Counted from the first letter of the stretch, positions 1 through 6,693 are shown. The stretch is 13,202 nucleotides of DNA from an uncultured Lachnospiraceae bacterium (GCA_902796775.1 CADBQK010000232.1:1-13202); one strand, 5' to 3'. Notes: generated by a model from the letters alone, not told the origin. Program-made: numbers and translations.

Positions 1-152
1 GTGCAGATATCGTGAATATAATGCTTATAGTTTTCATGGTCGATACTGCTCCCGCTGATATCAAACCCGTAGACACAATGCCCCTCACGTAGAAATTTTT
101 CAGCAATCGCTTTTCCGATGCCGCGGGAGGTCCCGCTGATACAGATATTCAT
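1..152 (-). CDS. Short-chain dehydrogenase/reductase (SDR), N-terminal fragment
   Basis: Only the first 50 codons lie in the window; the gene runs off the left edge. The product begins MNICISGTSRGIGKAIAEKF, a beta strand followed by the nucleotide-binding glycine motif (SGTSRGIG, the TGxxxGxG of classical SDRs), then a helix and a second strand ending CVYGFDIS. An aspartate at the end of that second strand usually points to NAD(H) preference, but this is inferred from the fold alone. The ATG at 152 is preceded by GGAGG with 8 bases of spacing, so the start is well supported. It lies 31 bp after the transporter stop codon with no terminator between them, so the two are probably co-transcribed. 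The catalytic Tyr-Lys region is outside the window, so the substrate cannot be guessed. Confidence 0.85.
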   Translation of the reverse strand, partial: MNICISGTSRGIGKAIAEKFLREGHCVYGFDISGSSIDHENYKHYIHDIC

Positions 153-183
153 AGAACAGTCCTCCCCTCAAAGCTGTCGGATC

Positions 184-894
184 TTAAGCTCCTGCAAAAC
201 TGGCCTGCTCCCTGAGAATGCTTCTGGACATACGGTATCCAAGCGGTGAAAATACCACTTCAAAAAACAGCTCCATAAAAGCTCCGGTCAGCGCGCACGT
301 AAAGCACTGGACCATTGTCCAGCCAAAAAACACCTGGCTGACGAGAAGAGCAAAGATCAGGTTGTCCGCGAACTGTGCAATAAAAGTGGAGATATAAGCC
401 CGTGCTGCAAAGACTCCAAAGCCCTCCTGCTGCTTTAATCGTTTCCCGATCCCGTAGTTGAGGAAATTATTGATAACGGAAGATGCAAGGAAAGCGACCG
501 AACTTCCCAGGATCACATACCATGTCCCGCCGAAAGTATTATTCAGCGCCAGATTGATCGTCGTCTCGCTCCCTTCCACAAAACTCTCTCCCCAGACACC
601 GGGTATATTGCTGGCGATATAGAACATCAGAGCCATAAACAGATTCAGAGCCAAAGCCAGACAGGACAGCAGGGTTGCGGCACGCGGTCCATAGCAATGG
701 GTAAGGATATCCATCGTCAGAAAGATCAGCCAGGAAAAAATGATCCCGCAGTCCAGTGCCAGCCATTCGACCCCTGTATTGATGCTCTTGTTTGCCAAAA
801 GATTCATTCCCACTACGGAAAGAATCATCAGGGAGATGACAAGCGGGTGTACCTTTTGAAGTAAACTGCGGTACTCAGCCAGTAATTTGTTCAT
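184..894 (-). CDS. VUT-family (YhhQ-like) integral membrane transporter, probable queuosine-precursor uptake
   Basis: A 236-residue, very hydrophobic protein with about six membrane segments (near residues 18-34, 42-61, 74-94, 121-146, 166-190 and 192-215). The motif DILTHCYGPRAA at 62-73 corresponds to the conserved D-hydrophobic-x-x-x-YG-x-x-A element of the VUT/YhhQ family. The stretch around FIAQFADNLIFALL (171-184) and the C-terminal FMELFFEVVFSPLGYR (206-221) also fit. In Escherichia coli YhhQ imports the queuosine precursors preQ0/preQ1; the substrate here is inferred from family only. The ATG at 894 is chosen because GGAG precedes it by 10 bases and the protein then begins MNKLLAEYRS, a normal cytoplasmic start. 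The frame stays open upstream to about 1125, but that part is Cys/Arg/Pro-rich leader RNA and not protein-like. It has its own promoter upstream and is followed closely by the SDR gene. Confidence 0.82.
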   Translation of the reverse strand: MNKLLAEYRSLLQKVHPLVISLMILSVVGMNLLANKSINTGVEWLALDCGIIFSWLIFLTMDILTHCYGPRAATLLSCLALALNLFMALMFYIASNIPGVWGESFVEGSETTINLALNNTFGGTWYVILGSSVAFLASSVINNFLNYGIGKRLKQQEGFGVFAARAYISTFIAQFADNLIFALLVSQVFFGWTMVQCFTCALTGAFMELFFEVVFSPLGYRMSRSILREQASFAGA

Positions 895-964
895 GTTCTC
901 GTTTCTCCTCTTTCTTCTTTTTCTCTGCTGTTCCGGAGCTGTACGGCCAATGATGTCTGGGATA

Positions 965-1078
965 GGAATGATGCATTCCGCAAAGTATGCTGGCCAGCCG
1001 CTGCAATCTAAGCATCTCCTGACAGGACAGCTGCATGCTGCAGGATCAGGATCTGCCGGCCGCTGCCGCAGCGGCAGC
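965..1078 (-). promoter_or_regulatory. Hairpin-rich 5' leader of the VUT transporter gene
   Basis: About 190 bases separate the predicted transcription start (near 1081) from the transporter ATG. They contain several perfect or near-perfect hairpins: 1062-1078 (6-bp GCTGCC/GGCAGC stem), 1018-1050 (CCTGA/TCAGG outer stem and CTGCA/TGCAG inner stem), the 10-base palindrome 989-998, and 965-979 (GGAATG, 3-base loop, CATTCC). No protein is encoded here. I could not match the preQ1-I consensus, and the preQ1-II elements I know are not evident. It may be an unassigned riboswitch or attenuator, or just a stable leader. Confidence 0.45.
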
Positions 1079-1087
1079 AACTTTGAA

Positions 1088-1116
1088 AGCATATCACAGA
1101 AGGTGCAAAAAAGCAA
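1088..1116 (-). promoter_or_regulatory. Promoter of the VUT transporter (sigma-A type)
   Basis: On the minus strand TTGCTT (1116-1111), exactly 17 bases, then TATGCT (1093-1088) with an extended -10 (TG one base upstream of the hexamer). It lies between the hemW stop and the transporter, about 190 bases before the ATG. This separates the transporter-SDR unit from lepA-hemW. The hemW-side gap shows only a weak GC hairpin before a TTTTTT run, so some read-through from hemW is possible. Confidence 0.6.
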
Positions 1117-1180
1117 GACCGGCAAAACTGCCTTACAGAAGGATGTCCGGCCTGTTTTCTAAAGGATGACCGGGTCTGAC

Positions 1181-2560
1181 CTACAGAAGAAAGTCTGCCA
1201 GGATCTGATTGCTGATAGAAATGCCCTTCCTGGTCAGGCAGACCTTCTCATTATCTTCCCTCATGAATCCGTAAGAAACATATTTATGGATCACATCCCC
1301 GTATACTTCCGCCATTTCCTTCCCAAAGCGCTCCCGGAATCCCTGCTTGTCAACGCCCGCAGCGCAGCGCAGTCCCAGGAACATGGTCTCTTCCATCTGC
1401 TCCTTCCGGGACAGAATCGGCATAAGACTGATTTTTCTGCATAAAAAACTTCCCGGCTGCGCACCGTCTGAATCAACTGCTGTATATGGCTTCTGATCCG
1501 TCCGCAGATATTCAGAAAGGTCACTGGTCACGGAAAATCTCCGTTCATCCACCAGACTGGCAGCCCCAAGGCCAAGTCCGAGGTAATCCCTTCTGTACCA
1601 GTAGGTCAGGTTATGGCGGCATGCAAAGCCGGGTCTGGCATAATTGGATATCTCATAATGCAGATAACCCTTTTCTGCCAGATAATCGACAGTATCCTCA
1701 TACATCTGCCGCTCTTCCTCTTCATCCGGCAGGGGCGGATACAGCGCGTGAGGATACAAACTTTTCCTGTACTCTCCATCCCCCTCAGTCTGGATCAGGG
1801 CTTCCCTGTATGCTCCATCTCCCGAAGTCTCGATTGAAGCTTTCTCTGCTTTATGCTCCCTTTCAGAGACAGGGCCGTCCATACCGTACATATCCCAGAA
1901 AGGCGTCCCCTCTTCCAGGATCAGGCTGTAGGCAGAAATATGCTCGGGCTCGAGACGCACTGCTTCCTGAAGCGTTTTCATCCAGGATGCACAGCTCTGT
2001 CCGGGCAGACCGGACATCAGATCCACATTGATATTCGTAAATCCGGCTTCCCTCGCCGCTTCAAAGCTCGCCAGAAACTGCTCCCAGGTGTGGATACGTC
2101 CGAGAATAGCAAGCTGGACATTATCCGCTGACTGCAGTCCCAGGCTCAGGCGGTTTATCCCGCATTTTTTTATATCAGTAAACGTCATTTGCCCTGAACA
2201 GTCTGCAGCTGAAGTTCCTTTCCGTACACAGGCACCTCCTCCCACTGTACCGGGGTTGCACTCCATACTGATTTCGGCATCAGCAGCGATGTCAAAATGC
2301 CTGTACAGCGCCTCCATGACCTGGGAGAGCTGTCCGGCAGTCATCAGGGACGGTGTACCCCCGCCGATAAAGATGGTCGGCACCTGTCTGCCTCGAAGCT
2401 CTTCTCCCCTGACAGCAATCTCTTTAAGAAGCCGGGAGATGTAGCGCTCACGCACTTCTTCCTGTGCAGGAAAAGACAAAAAATCACAGTACCTGCATTT
2501 CCGCACGCAAAATGGAAAATGCAGGTACAGGCTGACGGGTCTCCCCGTAATCATGTTCAT
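1181..2560 (-). CDS. hemW: HemW-type radical SAM protein (heme chaperone; formerly coproporphyrinogen III oxidase-like)
   Basis: A 459-residue radical SAM enzyme. The [4Fe-4S]/SAM motif is C18-x3-C22-x2-C25 followed by DF (CVRKCRYCDF). The glycine motif GGGTPS is at 66-71, NRLSLGLQS at 136-144, and the HemW-typical HNLTYW at 316-321 precedes a GLGLGAAS segment. HemW proteins bind heme and are thought to deliver it to respiratory enzymes, unlike true HemN. The usual family length is about 375-400; the excess comes from an insert near 107-124 (between NPGTV and DIKKCG) and one near 226-274, the latter containing a 13-residue tandem duplication. The ATG at 2560 has AAGGA 6 bases upstream; a second ATG two codons in is less well spaced. 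It follows lepA by 43 bp in the same direction, a widely conserved pairing, so the two probably share a transcript. Confidence 0.93.
   Translation of the reverse strand: MNMITGRPVSLYLHFPFCVRKCRYCDFLSFPAQEEVRERYISRLLKEIAVRGEELRGRQVPTIFIGGGTPSLMTAGQLSQVMEALYRHFDIAADAEISMECNPGTVGGGACVRKGTSAADCSGQMTFTDIKKCGINRLSLGLQSADNVQLAILGRIHTWEQFLASFEAAREAGFTNINVDLMSGLPGQSCASWMKTLQEAVRLEPEHISAYSLILEEGTPFWDMYGMDGPVSEREHKAEKASIETSGDGAYREALIQTEGDGEYRKSLYPHALYPPLPDEEEERQMYEDTVDYLAEKGYLHYEISNYARPGFACRHNLTYWYRRDYLGLGLGAASLVDERRFSVTSDLSEYLRTDQKPYTAVDSDGAQPGSFLCRKISLMPILSRKEQMEETMFLGLRCAAGVDKQGFRERFGKEMAEVYGDVIHKYVSYGFMREDNEKVCLTRKGISISNQILADFLL
1754..1844 (-). repeat. 39-bp imperfect tandem duplication inside hemW
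   Basis: Two adjacent 39-bp units (for example 1767-1805 and 1806-1844, 28 of 39 bases identical) encode residues 244-256 (ETSGDGAYREALI) and 257-269 (QTEGDGEYRKSLY). The period is 13 codons, so the reading frame is kept. The pattern T-x-G-D-G-x-Y-R-x-x-L is shared. This makes up about half of the larger HemW insertion. Confidence 0.8.
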
Positions 2561-2603
2561 TCTGTTTCCTTTTCTTGTAAGTATTCTTTACTGCAGCAGA
2601 TTT

Positions 2604-4412
2604 CTACTCTTCATCCAGTTTAAGGACATTCAGGAAGGCCTTCTTCGGTATCTCAACATTGCCGACCTGGCGCATCCTCTTCTTGCCCTCCTTCTGCTTT
2701 TCAAGGAGTTTCTTCTTTCTGCTGATATCACCGCCGTAGCACTTGGCAAGGACGTCTTTCCGGAGTGCTTTTACCGTTTCTCTGGCAATGATCTTACTCC
2801 CAATCGCTGCCTGGATCGGTACTTCAAAGAGCTGGCGGGGAATTTCTTCCTTAAGTCTCTCGCACATCCTGCGGCCGCGTTCGTAGGCGGAATCCGCAAA
2901 GACAATGAAGGAGAGCGCATCCACCTGTTCCCGGTTGACCAGGATATCCAGTTTCACCAGCTTGGAACGCTCGTATCCTTTAAATTCATAATCGAAGGAT
3001 GCATAACCGCGTGAACGGGATTTCAGAGCATCAAAGAAATCGTAAATGATTTCTCCCAGCGGCAGGTCATATTTCAGCAGTGCCCTGGTCGTCTCGATAT
3101 AATCCATACTGATATAGGTACCCCGGCGCTCCTGGCACAGATCCATGATGGCCCCGATAAACTCGGTCGTAACCATGATTTCAGCGGATACAATGGGCTC
3201 CTCCATATATTCGATCAGGGAAGGATCCGGCATATTGGTAGGATTGGAAATCTCCAGCATCTCCCCGTTTGTCTTATAAATCCGGTACACAACGGAGGGT
3301 GCAGTCGTGATCAGATCAAGTGCATACTCCCTCTCCAGACGTTCAGTCACGATCTCCAGATGCAGCAGACCCAGGAAACCGCAGCGGAATCCGAAGCCCA
3401 GTGCGGCACTTGTCTCCGGCTCAAAAAACAGGGAGGCATCGTTAAGCTGCAGTTTTTCCAGAGCGTCCCTCAGATCCGGATAGCGGGCACTGTCTTCCGG
3501 GAAAACACCGCAGTAAACCATGGGATTGACCTTCTTATAACCCGGCATGGCTTCTGCGCAGGGCTCTGCTGCGTTTGTGATCGTATCCCCCACCCGGGTC
3601 TCGCTCAGAGTCTTAATACTGGCTGACATATAGCCGACCATACCAGCTCCCAGCTCATCACAGGGTATAAACTGTCCGGCACCAAAATACCCGACCTCTA
3701 CCGTTTCAAATTCAGCCCCTGTGGACATCATTTTGACACGGTCTCCCTTGCGGATAATACCATCCATCACACGGAAGAAAACGATAACACCTTTGTAGGG
3801 ATCATAAAGCGAATCGAAAATCAATGCCTTCAGAGGCGCCTTCGAATCACCGCCCGGTGCAGGAATCTTTGTGATGATCCCTTCCAGCACTTCTTCGATA
3901 TTGATCCCGTTCTTCGCTGAGATGCGCGGAGCATCCTGCGCCTCGATCCCGATGATATCCTCAATCTCCTCGATTGCCCTCTCCGGGTCGGCACTGGGAA
4001 GATCGATCTTGTTGATGACTGGCATGATCTCCAGATTGTGGTCGATCGCCATGTAAACATTCGCAAGGGTCTGCGCCTCCACACCCTGTGCCGCATCCAC
4101 AACCAGGATCGCGCCTTCACAGGCTGCCAGTGCACGGGAAACTTCATAATTAAAGTCCACATGTCCCGGGGTATCGATCAGATTGTAAATATACTCTGTC
4201 CCATCCTTCGCTCTATAGATAATACGAACAGCCTGGGATTTGATCGTTATCCCGCGCTCCCGTTCCAGATCCATATTGTCCAGCACCTGATCCTGCATCT
4301 CCCTGCTCGTCAGTGTCCCCGTCTTCTCAATGATCCGGTCCGCCAGGGTAGACTTACCATGATCGATATGGGCAATGATGCAAAAATTTCTCACTCTGCT
4401 CTGCTCTATCAA
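2604..4412 (-). CDS. lepA: Elongation factor 4 (LepA), ribosome-associated GTPase
   Basis: A 602-residue LepA/EF4, the usual length (about 600). LepA binds the ribosome and uses GTP in translation or ribosome biogenesis. GTPase motifs are all present: G1 AHIDHGKST at 14-22, RGITI (G2) at 53-57, DTPGH (G3) at 80-84 and NKID (G4) at 134-137. EF-G-like domains follow, then the LepA-specific C-terminal domain ending [13 protein letters not shown]. The start codon is TTG at 4412, giving [20 protein letters not shown]. It is backed by a strong GGAGG site with 7 bases of spacing, and no ATG fits the conserved N-terminus. It is first in a probable lepA-hemW operon and diverges from holA across a 584-bp gap. 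In B. subtilis gpr, spoIIP and yqxA precede lepA; here they are missing. Confidence 0.97.
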   Translation of the reverse strand: MIEQSRVRNFCIIAHIDHGKSTLADRIIEKTGTLTSREMQDQVLDNMDLERERGITIKSQAVRIIYRAKDGTEYIYNLIDTPGHVDFNYEVSRALAACEGAILVVDAAQGVEAQTLANVYMAIDHNLEIMPVINKIDLPSADPERAIEEIEDIIGIEAQDAPRISAKNGINIEEVLEGIITKIPAPGGDSKAPLKALIFDSLYDPYKGVIVFFRVMDGIIRKGDRVKMMSTGAEFETVEVGYFGAGQFIPCDELGAGMVGYMSASIKTLSETRVGDTITNAAEPCAEAMPGYKKVNPMVYCGVFPEDSARYPDLRDALEKLQLNDASLFFEPETSAALGFGFRCGFLGLLHLEIVTERLEREYALDLITTAPSVVYRIYKTNGEMLEISNPTNMPDPSLIEYMEEPIVSAEIMVTTEFIGAIMDLCQERRGTYISMDYIETTRALLKYDLPLGEIIYDFFDALKSRSRGYASFDYEFKGYERSKLVKLDILVNREQVDALSFIVFADSAYERGRRMCERLKEEIPRQLFEVPIQAAIGSKIIARETVKALRKDVLAKCYGGDISRKKKLLEKQKEGKKRMRQVGNVEIPKKAFLNVLKLDEE

Positions 4413-4459
4413 AAAAACACCTCCGCCTTAATGCTGTTTTAATTCTGTCTATATACCTA

Positions 4460-4500
4460 TTCCCAGTTCCCAATGTATTTTTCCGGTTCCCTATATATTT
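4460..4500. repeat. Imperfect 20-21 bp tandem repeat upstream of lepA
   Basis: The units 4460-4480 (TTCCCAGTTCCCAATGTATTT) and 4481-4500 (TTCCGGTTCCCTATATATTT) are adjacent copies. A third partial copy begins CCCGG at 4501. They lie in the predicted lepA leader, 48-88 bases before the start codon. On the minus strand they also lie within a 25-codon open frame (4457-4534). The function is unknown; a binding site or a slipped duplication are both possible. Confidence 0.5.
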
Positions 4501-4597
4501 CCCGGTTTGTTTGACTGTAATGATGTTTTTCCATTTTTTACTCTTTTACTCTGCTTTAGCACTGTCTATTGCTATCCTTATTTCAATTTCCAATGTC

Positions 4598-4627
4598 ATC
4601 ATACCATAAATAAAACCTCCTTGTATA
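4598..4627 (-). promoter_or_regulatory. Candidate promoter for lepA-hemW
   Basis: On the minus strand TATACA (4627-4622), 18 bases, then TATGAT (4603-4598), with an extended -10 TGG directly in front. The -35 matches four of six consensus bases. It would give a leader of about 180 bases before the TTG start of lepA. It is the best candidate in the gap, but other AT-rich hexamers nearer the gene cannot be excluded. Confidence 0.4.
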
Positions 4628-4730
4628 CCGCTAAAACACCAAGTATACTCCGCAATTATCCCGGATCGACTCGCAGCGCCGGGTTCACTCACATTTTCAA
4701 TAACAGCAAAACTCTTACAAGATCCCTTTA

Positions 4731-4759
4731 TTGCGAACAATTTCTGTTTATGTTATGAT
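4731..4759 (+). promoter_or_regulatory. Promoter of holA (sigma-A type)
   Basis: TTGCGA (4731-4736), exactly 17 bases, then TATGAT (4754-4759) with an extended -10 TGT immediately before it. Transcription would start near 4766, leaving a leader of about 230 bases before the holA ATG at 4997. No other plus-strand gene lies in between. Confidence 0.6.
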
Positions 4760-4863
4760 GATGTCCATTAGATAACCAAAACAAGCCATAAACATCTAAA
4801 CAGGCAATCTGTTTTAAAGTTTTCAACAAATCTGATTGCATGCACGCAGGGGTCCCGCATTTT

Positions 4864-4897
4864 CAGGCAGCCTGTTTTCATGTTTTGCGGCTGCCTG
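4864..4897 (+). promoter_or_regulatory. 9-bp stem-loop in the holA leader
   Basis: CAGGCAGCC (4864-4872) pairs perfectly with GGCTGCCTG (4889-4897) around a 16-base T-rich loop. No T-run follows, so it is not an ordinary terminator. It lies midway in the long holA leader and may affect mRNA stability or translation; no known riboswitch class was recognised. Confidence 0.4.
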
Positions 4898-4996
4898 CTT
4901 GCTGAACTGGCTTTCCCGGATTTTTCTCAGGCAATCAGGTTCATCAAAACCTTCAAGATTGGTTATCGGGACATCACGAGGAGGGGAGGTAATGTC

Positions 4997-6019
4997 ATGG
5001 CGGCGGGAAATAAGACAAAAGCTGATCCGATCCGGCAGATGCAGGGGCTGAAACGGGATTTGCAGGAAGGGCGTGTACAGAGCATCTACCTGTTTTACGG
5101 GGAAGAGGGCTATCTGCGCAGCCAGTGTGTGGATATGGTAAAGTCCGCTCTCTTCCCGGAAGATGATACCATGAACATAACTGCCTTCTCAGGAGAGCAT
5201 TTAACAGAAAAAGCCATACTGGATCTTGCGGATACAATGCCTTTTTTTGCAGATCGAAGACTGATCATTGTTGAGGACAGTGGTTTTTTTACTGCTGCCC
5301 ATGATGAACTGGCCGCTTACATAGCAAAAGGCATCCCGGAAACGACCTGTCTCATTTTCTCTGAATCAAAAGCGGACAGCCGCATGAAATTGTTCAAGGC
5401 TGCAGCTAAAGCCGGTATGACAATGGAAATGACCCTTCCGCGGGAACAGCACCTGACCGGATGGCTGGCGAAACTGGCTCGGGCAGCAGGCAAAAATATC
5501 TCTGCTGATGTGCTGGAGCATTTCCTCGAGATCAGTGCGCCGGACATGGTCTCCATGAAAAACGAAATGCAGAAGGTTCTGGATTACACTGGCGAAAGAA
5601 ACACAATCACCCGGGATGATATTGATGCTGTCTGTACAGTAAATGTGGAAAACCGGGTCTTTGAGATGATAGATGCCGTGGCTGAGAAAGACAGCCGGAC
5701 TGCCCTGCGTCTTTATGACGCTCTGCTAACCCTGCGCGAGCCGCCTATGCGTATCCTCTACAATATGAACTCACAGTTCTCACGCCTTTACCAGATCAAG
5801 GATCTGCTGGACAAAGGGCTTCCCATCAGGGCTATCTCAGACAGGACCGGTATCAGGGATTTTATCGTTCGAAGATCACTGCGGCCCTGTGAACGCTTCA
5901 GTCTGGAAGGTCTCCGGGAGGCACTGGAGTACGGAGTCCAGATGGAAGAAGATATCAAAACGGGCAAGATCACTGACAGTATTGCGGTCGAGACTATGAT
6001 CGTGAGGTTTTGTCAGTAA
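4997..6019 (+). CDS. holA: DNA polymerase III delta subunit (clamp-loader subunit)
   Basis: A 340-residue HolA/YqeN-type delta subunit (about 345 is typical). Delta opens the beta sliding clamp as part of the clamp loader at the replication fork. Visible landmarks are VQSIYLFYGEEGYL near residues 27-40, MPFFADRRLIIVED near 80-93, the middle segment NVENRVFEMIDAVAEKDS, and the C-terminal collar signature KTGKITDSIAVETMIVRF just before the stop. As usual for delta it has no functional Walker A motif. The ATG at 4997 is preferred because GGGGAGG precedes it by 7 bases. The frame continues upstream to 4880, but that stretch encodes leader sequence unlike the family. It is the only plus-strand gene in the window, diverging from lepA and converging on rpsT. 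Confidence 0.93.
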   Translation: MAAGNKTKADPIRQMQGLKRDLQEGRVQSIYLFYGEEGYLRSQCVDMVKSALFPEDDTMNITAFSGEHLTEKAILDLADTMPFFADRRLIIVEDSGFFTAAHDELAAYIAKGIPETTCLIFSESKADSRMKLFKAAAKAGMTMEMTLPREQHLTGWLAKLARAAGKNISADVLEHFLEISAPDMVSMKNEMQKVLDYTGERNTITRDDIDAVCTVNVENRVFEMIDAVAEKDSRTALRLYDALLTLREPPMRILYNMNSQFSRLYQIKDLLDKGLPIRAISDRTGIRDFIVRRSLRPCERFSLEGLREALEYGVQMEEDIKTGKITDSIAVETMIVRFCQ

Positions 6020-6022
6020 TTC

Positions 6023-6052
6023 AGGCGGGAGTGAACGTCCCCGCCTTTTTTT
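6023..6052 (+). terminator. Intrinsic terminator of holA
   Basis: AGGCGGG (6023-6029) pairs with CCCGCCT (6040-6046) around a 10-base loop and runs directly into seven T residues (6046-6052). It begins 4 bases after the holA stop codon, a textbook Rho-independent terminator. Confidence 0.9.
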
Positions 6053-6099
6053 CTTCTGATTCCTTTCCACCGGCCAGTTAGGAAACACAAAAATCCCGT

Positions 6100-6137
6100 A
6101 CGAAACATGAAAGCAAGCTTTCGTTTCGTTCTTTTTT
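6100..6137 (+). terminator. Second, hairpin terminator downstream of holA
   Basis: ACGAAAC (6100-6106) pairs with GTTTCGT (6123-6129). After a 2-base bulge the stem continues with GAAAGC/GCTTTC, and a T-rich run (TTCTTTTTT, to 6137) follows. It would act as a back-up terminator for holA read-through. Confidence 0.6.
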
Positions 6138-6160
6138 CTGTCTGCCGCTCCAGCCACTTC

Positions 6161-6207
6161 GCAAACAAGTTTGCTCAGTGGAATGGCGGTATTCCATACC
6201 GCCTTCC
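6161..6207. repeat. Two further inverted repeats in the holA-rpsT gap
   Basis: GCAAAC and GTTTGC (6161-6166 and 6169-6174) form a tight palindrome. GGCGGTAT (6185-6192) pairs with ATACCGCC (6196-6203) around TCC, and this stem extends with GGAA/TTCC (6180-6183 and 6204-6207) past one bulged T. These hairpins fill the space between the two copies of the 45-bp repeat. Confidence 0.65.
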
Positions 6208-6275
6208 CCAAACACAAAAATCCCGCTTGAAACTTGAAAGCAAGCTTTCGTTTCAAGCGGGATTTTTGTGTTTGG
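6208..6275 (-). terminator. Long bidirectional hairpin terminator of rpsT (and holA)
   Basis: A perfect 26-bp inverted repeat (6208-6233 against 6250-6275) continues past a TT bulge into GAAAGC/GCTTTC (6236-6241 and 6244-6249). Read from rpsT, the GC-rich part of the stem (CCCGC...GCGGG) is followed by ATTTTTGTGTTT; read from holA it is also followed by ATTTTTGTG. It begins 22 bases after the rpsT stop codon, so it should stop both convergent transcripts. Its stem is unusually long for a simple terminator. Confidence 0.75.
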
Positions 6276-6297
6276 TGGCTGGTGCGTAATACACGCT

Positions 6298-6561
6298 TTA
6301 TGCCATCTTGTTTACTGCGGCGGCGAGTCTTGCGATCTTCCTGGATGCAGTGTTCTTGTGATAGATGCCCTTGGTTGCAGCCTTGCTGAGAGCGCTGGAT
6401 GCTTTCTGAAGGGCCAGAGCTGCTGCTTCTTTGTCGCCTGCCAGAACGGCCTTGTCAACCTTCTTGATTGCAGTCTTAACACTGGATTTAACCATCTTAT
6501 TCCTGAGAGCTTTGCTCTGGGTTACGAGAATACGCTTTTTCGCTGACTTGATATTTGCCAA
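6298..6561 (-). CDS. rpsT: 30S ribosomal protein S20
   Basis: An 87-residue S20 (about 88 in B. subtilis). It is very basic and alanine/lysine-rich, beginning MANIKSAKKRILVTQSKALR and ending with RKIARLAAAVNKMA. S20 binds 16S rRNA early in small-subunit assembly. The start is TTG at 6561: the family sequence begins exactly there, and GGAGG lies 9 bases upstream. An ATG at 6585 is in frame, but it would add eight residues foreign to the family and lies upstream of the ribosome site. E. coli rpsT also uses a UUG start, which is linked to its autogenous control; whether that applies here is inference. The gene has a strong promoter of its own, a 165-base leader with a hairpin, and a long terminator. 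Confidence 0.96.
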   Translation of the reverse strand: MANIKSAKKRILVTQSKALRNKMVKSSVKTAIKKVDKAVLAGDKEAAALALQKASSALSKAATKGIYHKNTASRKIARLAAAVNKMA

Positions 6562-6693
6562 TTTCCTGCACCTCCAAATGCGCACAACGATAACTATGGA
6601 TAGTATAAGAAGCTACTGCCCAGAGCTGTAAACCAGCCCCTTATGCGATCCAGCCGCAGATACGCATATGGCAGTTAACATAGACTCCAGATC

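Larger units (their letters stand above)
4413..4996. other. Gene-poor divergent intergenic region between lepA and holA
   Basis: These 584 bases lack a convincing gene. Short open frames exist on both strands, but none shows a recognisable protein together with a well-placed ribosome site. The part next to lepA is AT-rich. Supportable contents are a lepA-directed promoter, a holA-directed promoter, a 20-21 bp tandem repeat near lepA, a 9-bp hairpin in the holA leader, and three CAGGCA boxes at 4801, 4864 and 4928. By comparison with B. subtilis, this is where gpr, spoIIP and yqxA would be expected. Confidence 0.6.
6083..6254. repeat. 45-bp direct repeat (two copies, 127 bp apart) between holA and rpsT
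   Basis: Copy 1 is 6083-6127 and copy 2 is 6210-6254; 41 of 45 positions match. Both contain AAACACAAAAATCCCG and the palindromic core GAAAGCAAGCTTTC. A third, inverted copy of the AAACACAAAAATCCCG part closes the block at 6258-6273. The differences in the stem preserve pairing: ACGAAAC/GTTTCGT in copy 1 and TTGAAAC/GTTTCAA in copy 2. Confidence 0.85.

Noticed and set aside
895..1087. preQ1-I riboswitch
   Set aside because: The short C-rich loop and A-rich tail of the class were not found by eye.
895..1125. In-frame N-terminal extension of the transporter (about 77 extra residues)
   Set aside because: It is Cys/Arg/Pro-rich and does not match the family, it overlaps the promoter and hairpins, and a well-placed ribosome site supports the ATG at 894.
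1117..1180. Intrinsic terminator after hemW
   Set aside because: Only a weak, wobble-containing GGCCGG/CCGGTC pairing with a long loop precedes the TTTTTT, which is itself part of the next promoter region; not convincing.
1486..2031. 181-codon plus-strand open frame
   Set aside because: It lies wholly inside hemW on the opposite strand, with no recognisable domain and no ribosome site; an antisense shadow.
4596..4620. Strong AAGGAGG followed by ATG-GTA-TGA on the minus strand (two-codon ORF)
   Set aside because: It overlaps the best lepA promoter, so it would not be transcribed from it; the ribosome-site look may be chance. No gene follows in frame.
4546..4740. 64-codon minus-strand frame and a plus-strand frame (4507-4758) in the lepA-holA gap
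   Set aside because: No family resemblance and no properly spaced ribosome site at their starts; the plus-strand frame also runs through the holA promoter -35.
4766..4996. T-box or other known riboswitch before holA
   Set aside because: No T-box AGGGTGGNACCGCG element and no terminator-like T-run after the hairpin.
6083..6254. CRISPR-like repeat
   Set aside because: Only two copies, each an imperfect palindrome with compensatory changes, a 'spacer' full of hairpins and no cas genes nearby.
6061..6290. Insertion sequence or transposon remnant
   Set aside because: No transposase fragment and no target-site duplication could be seen; only the weaker idea of a small palindromic element is kept.
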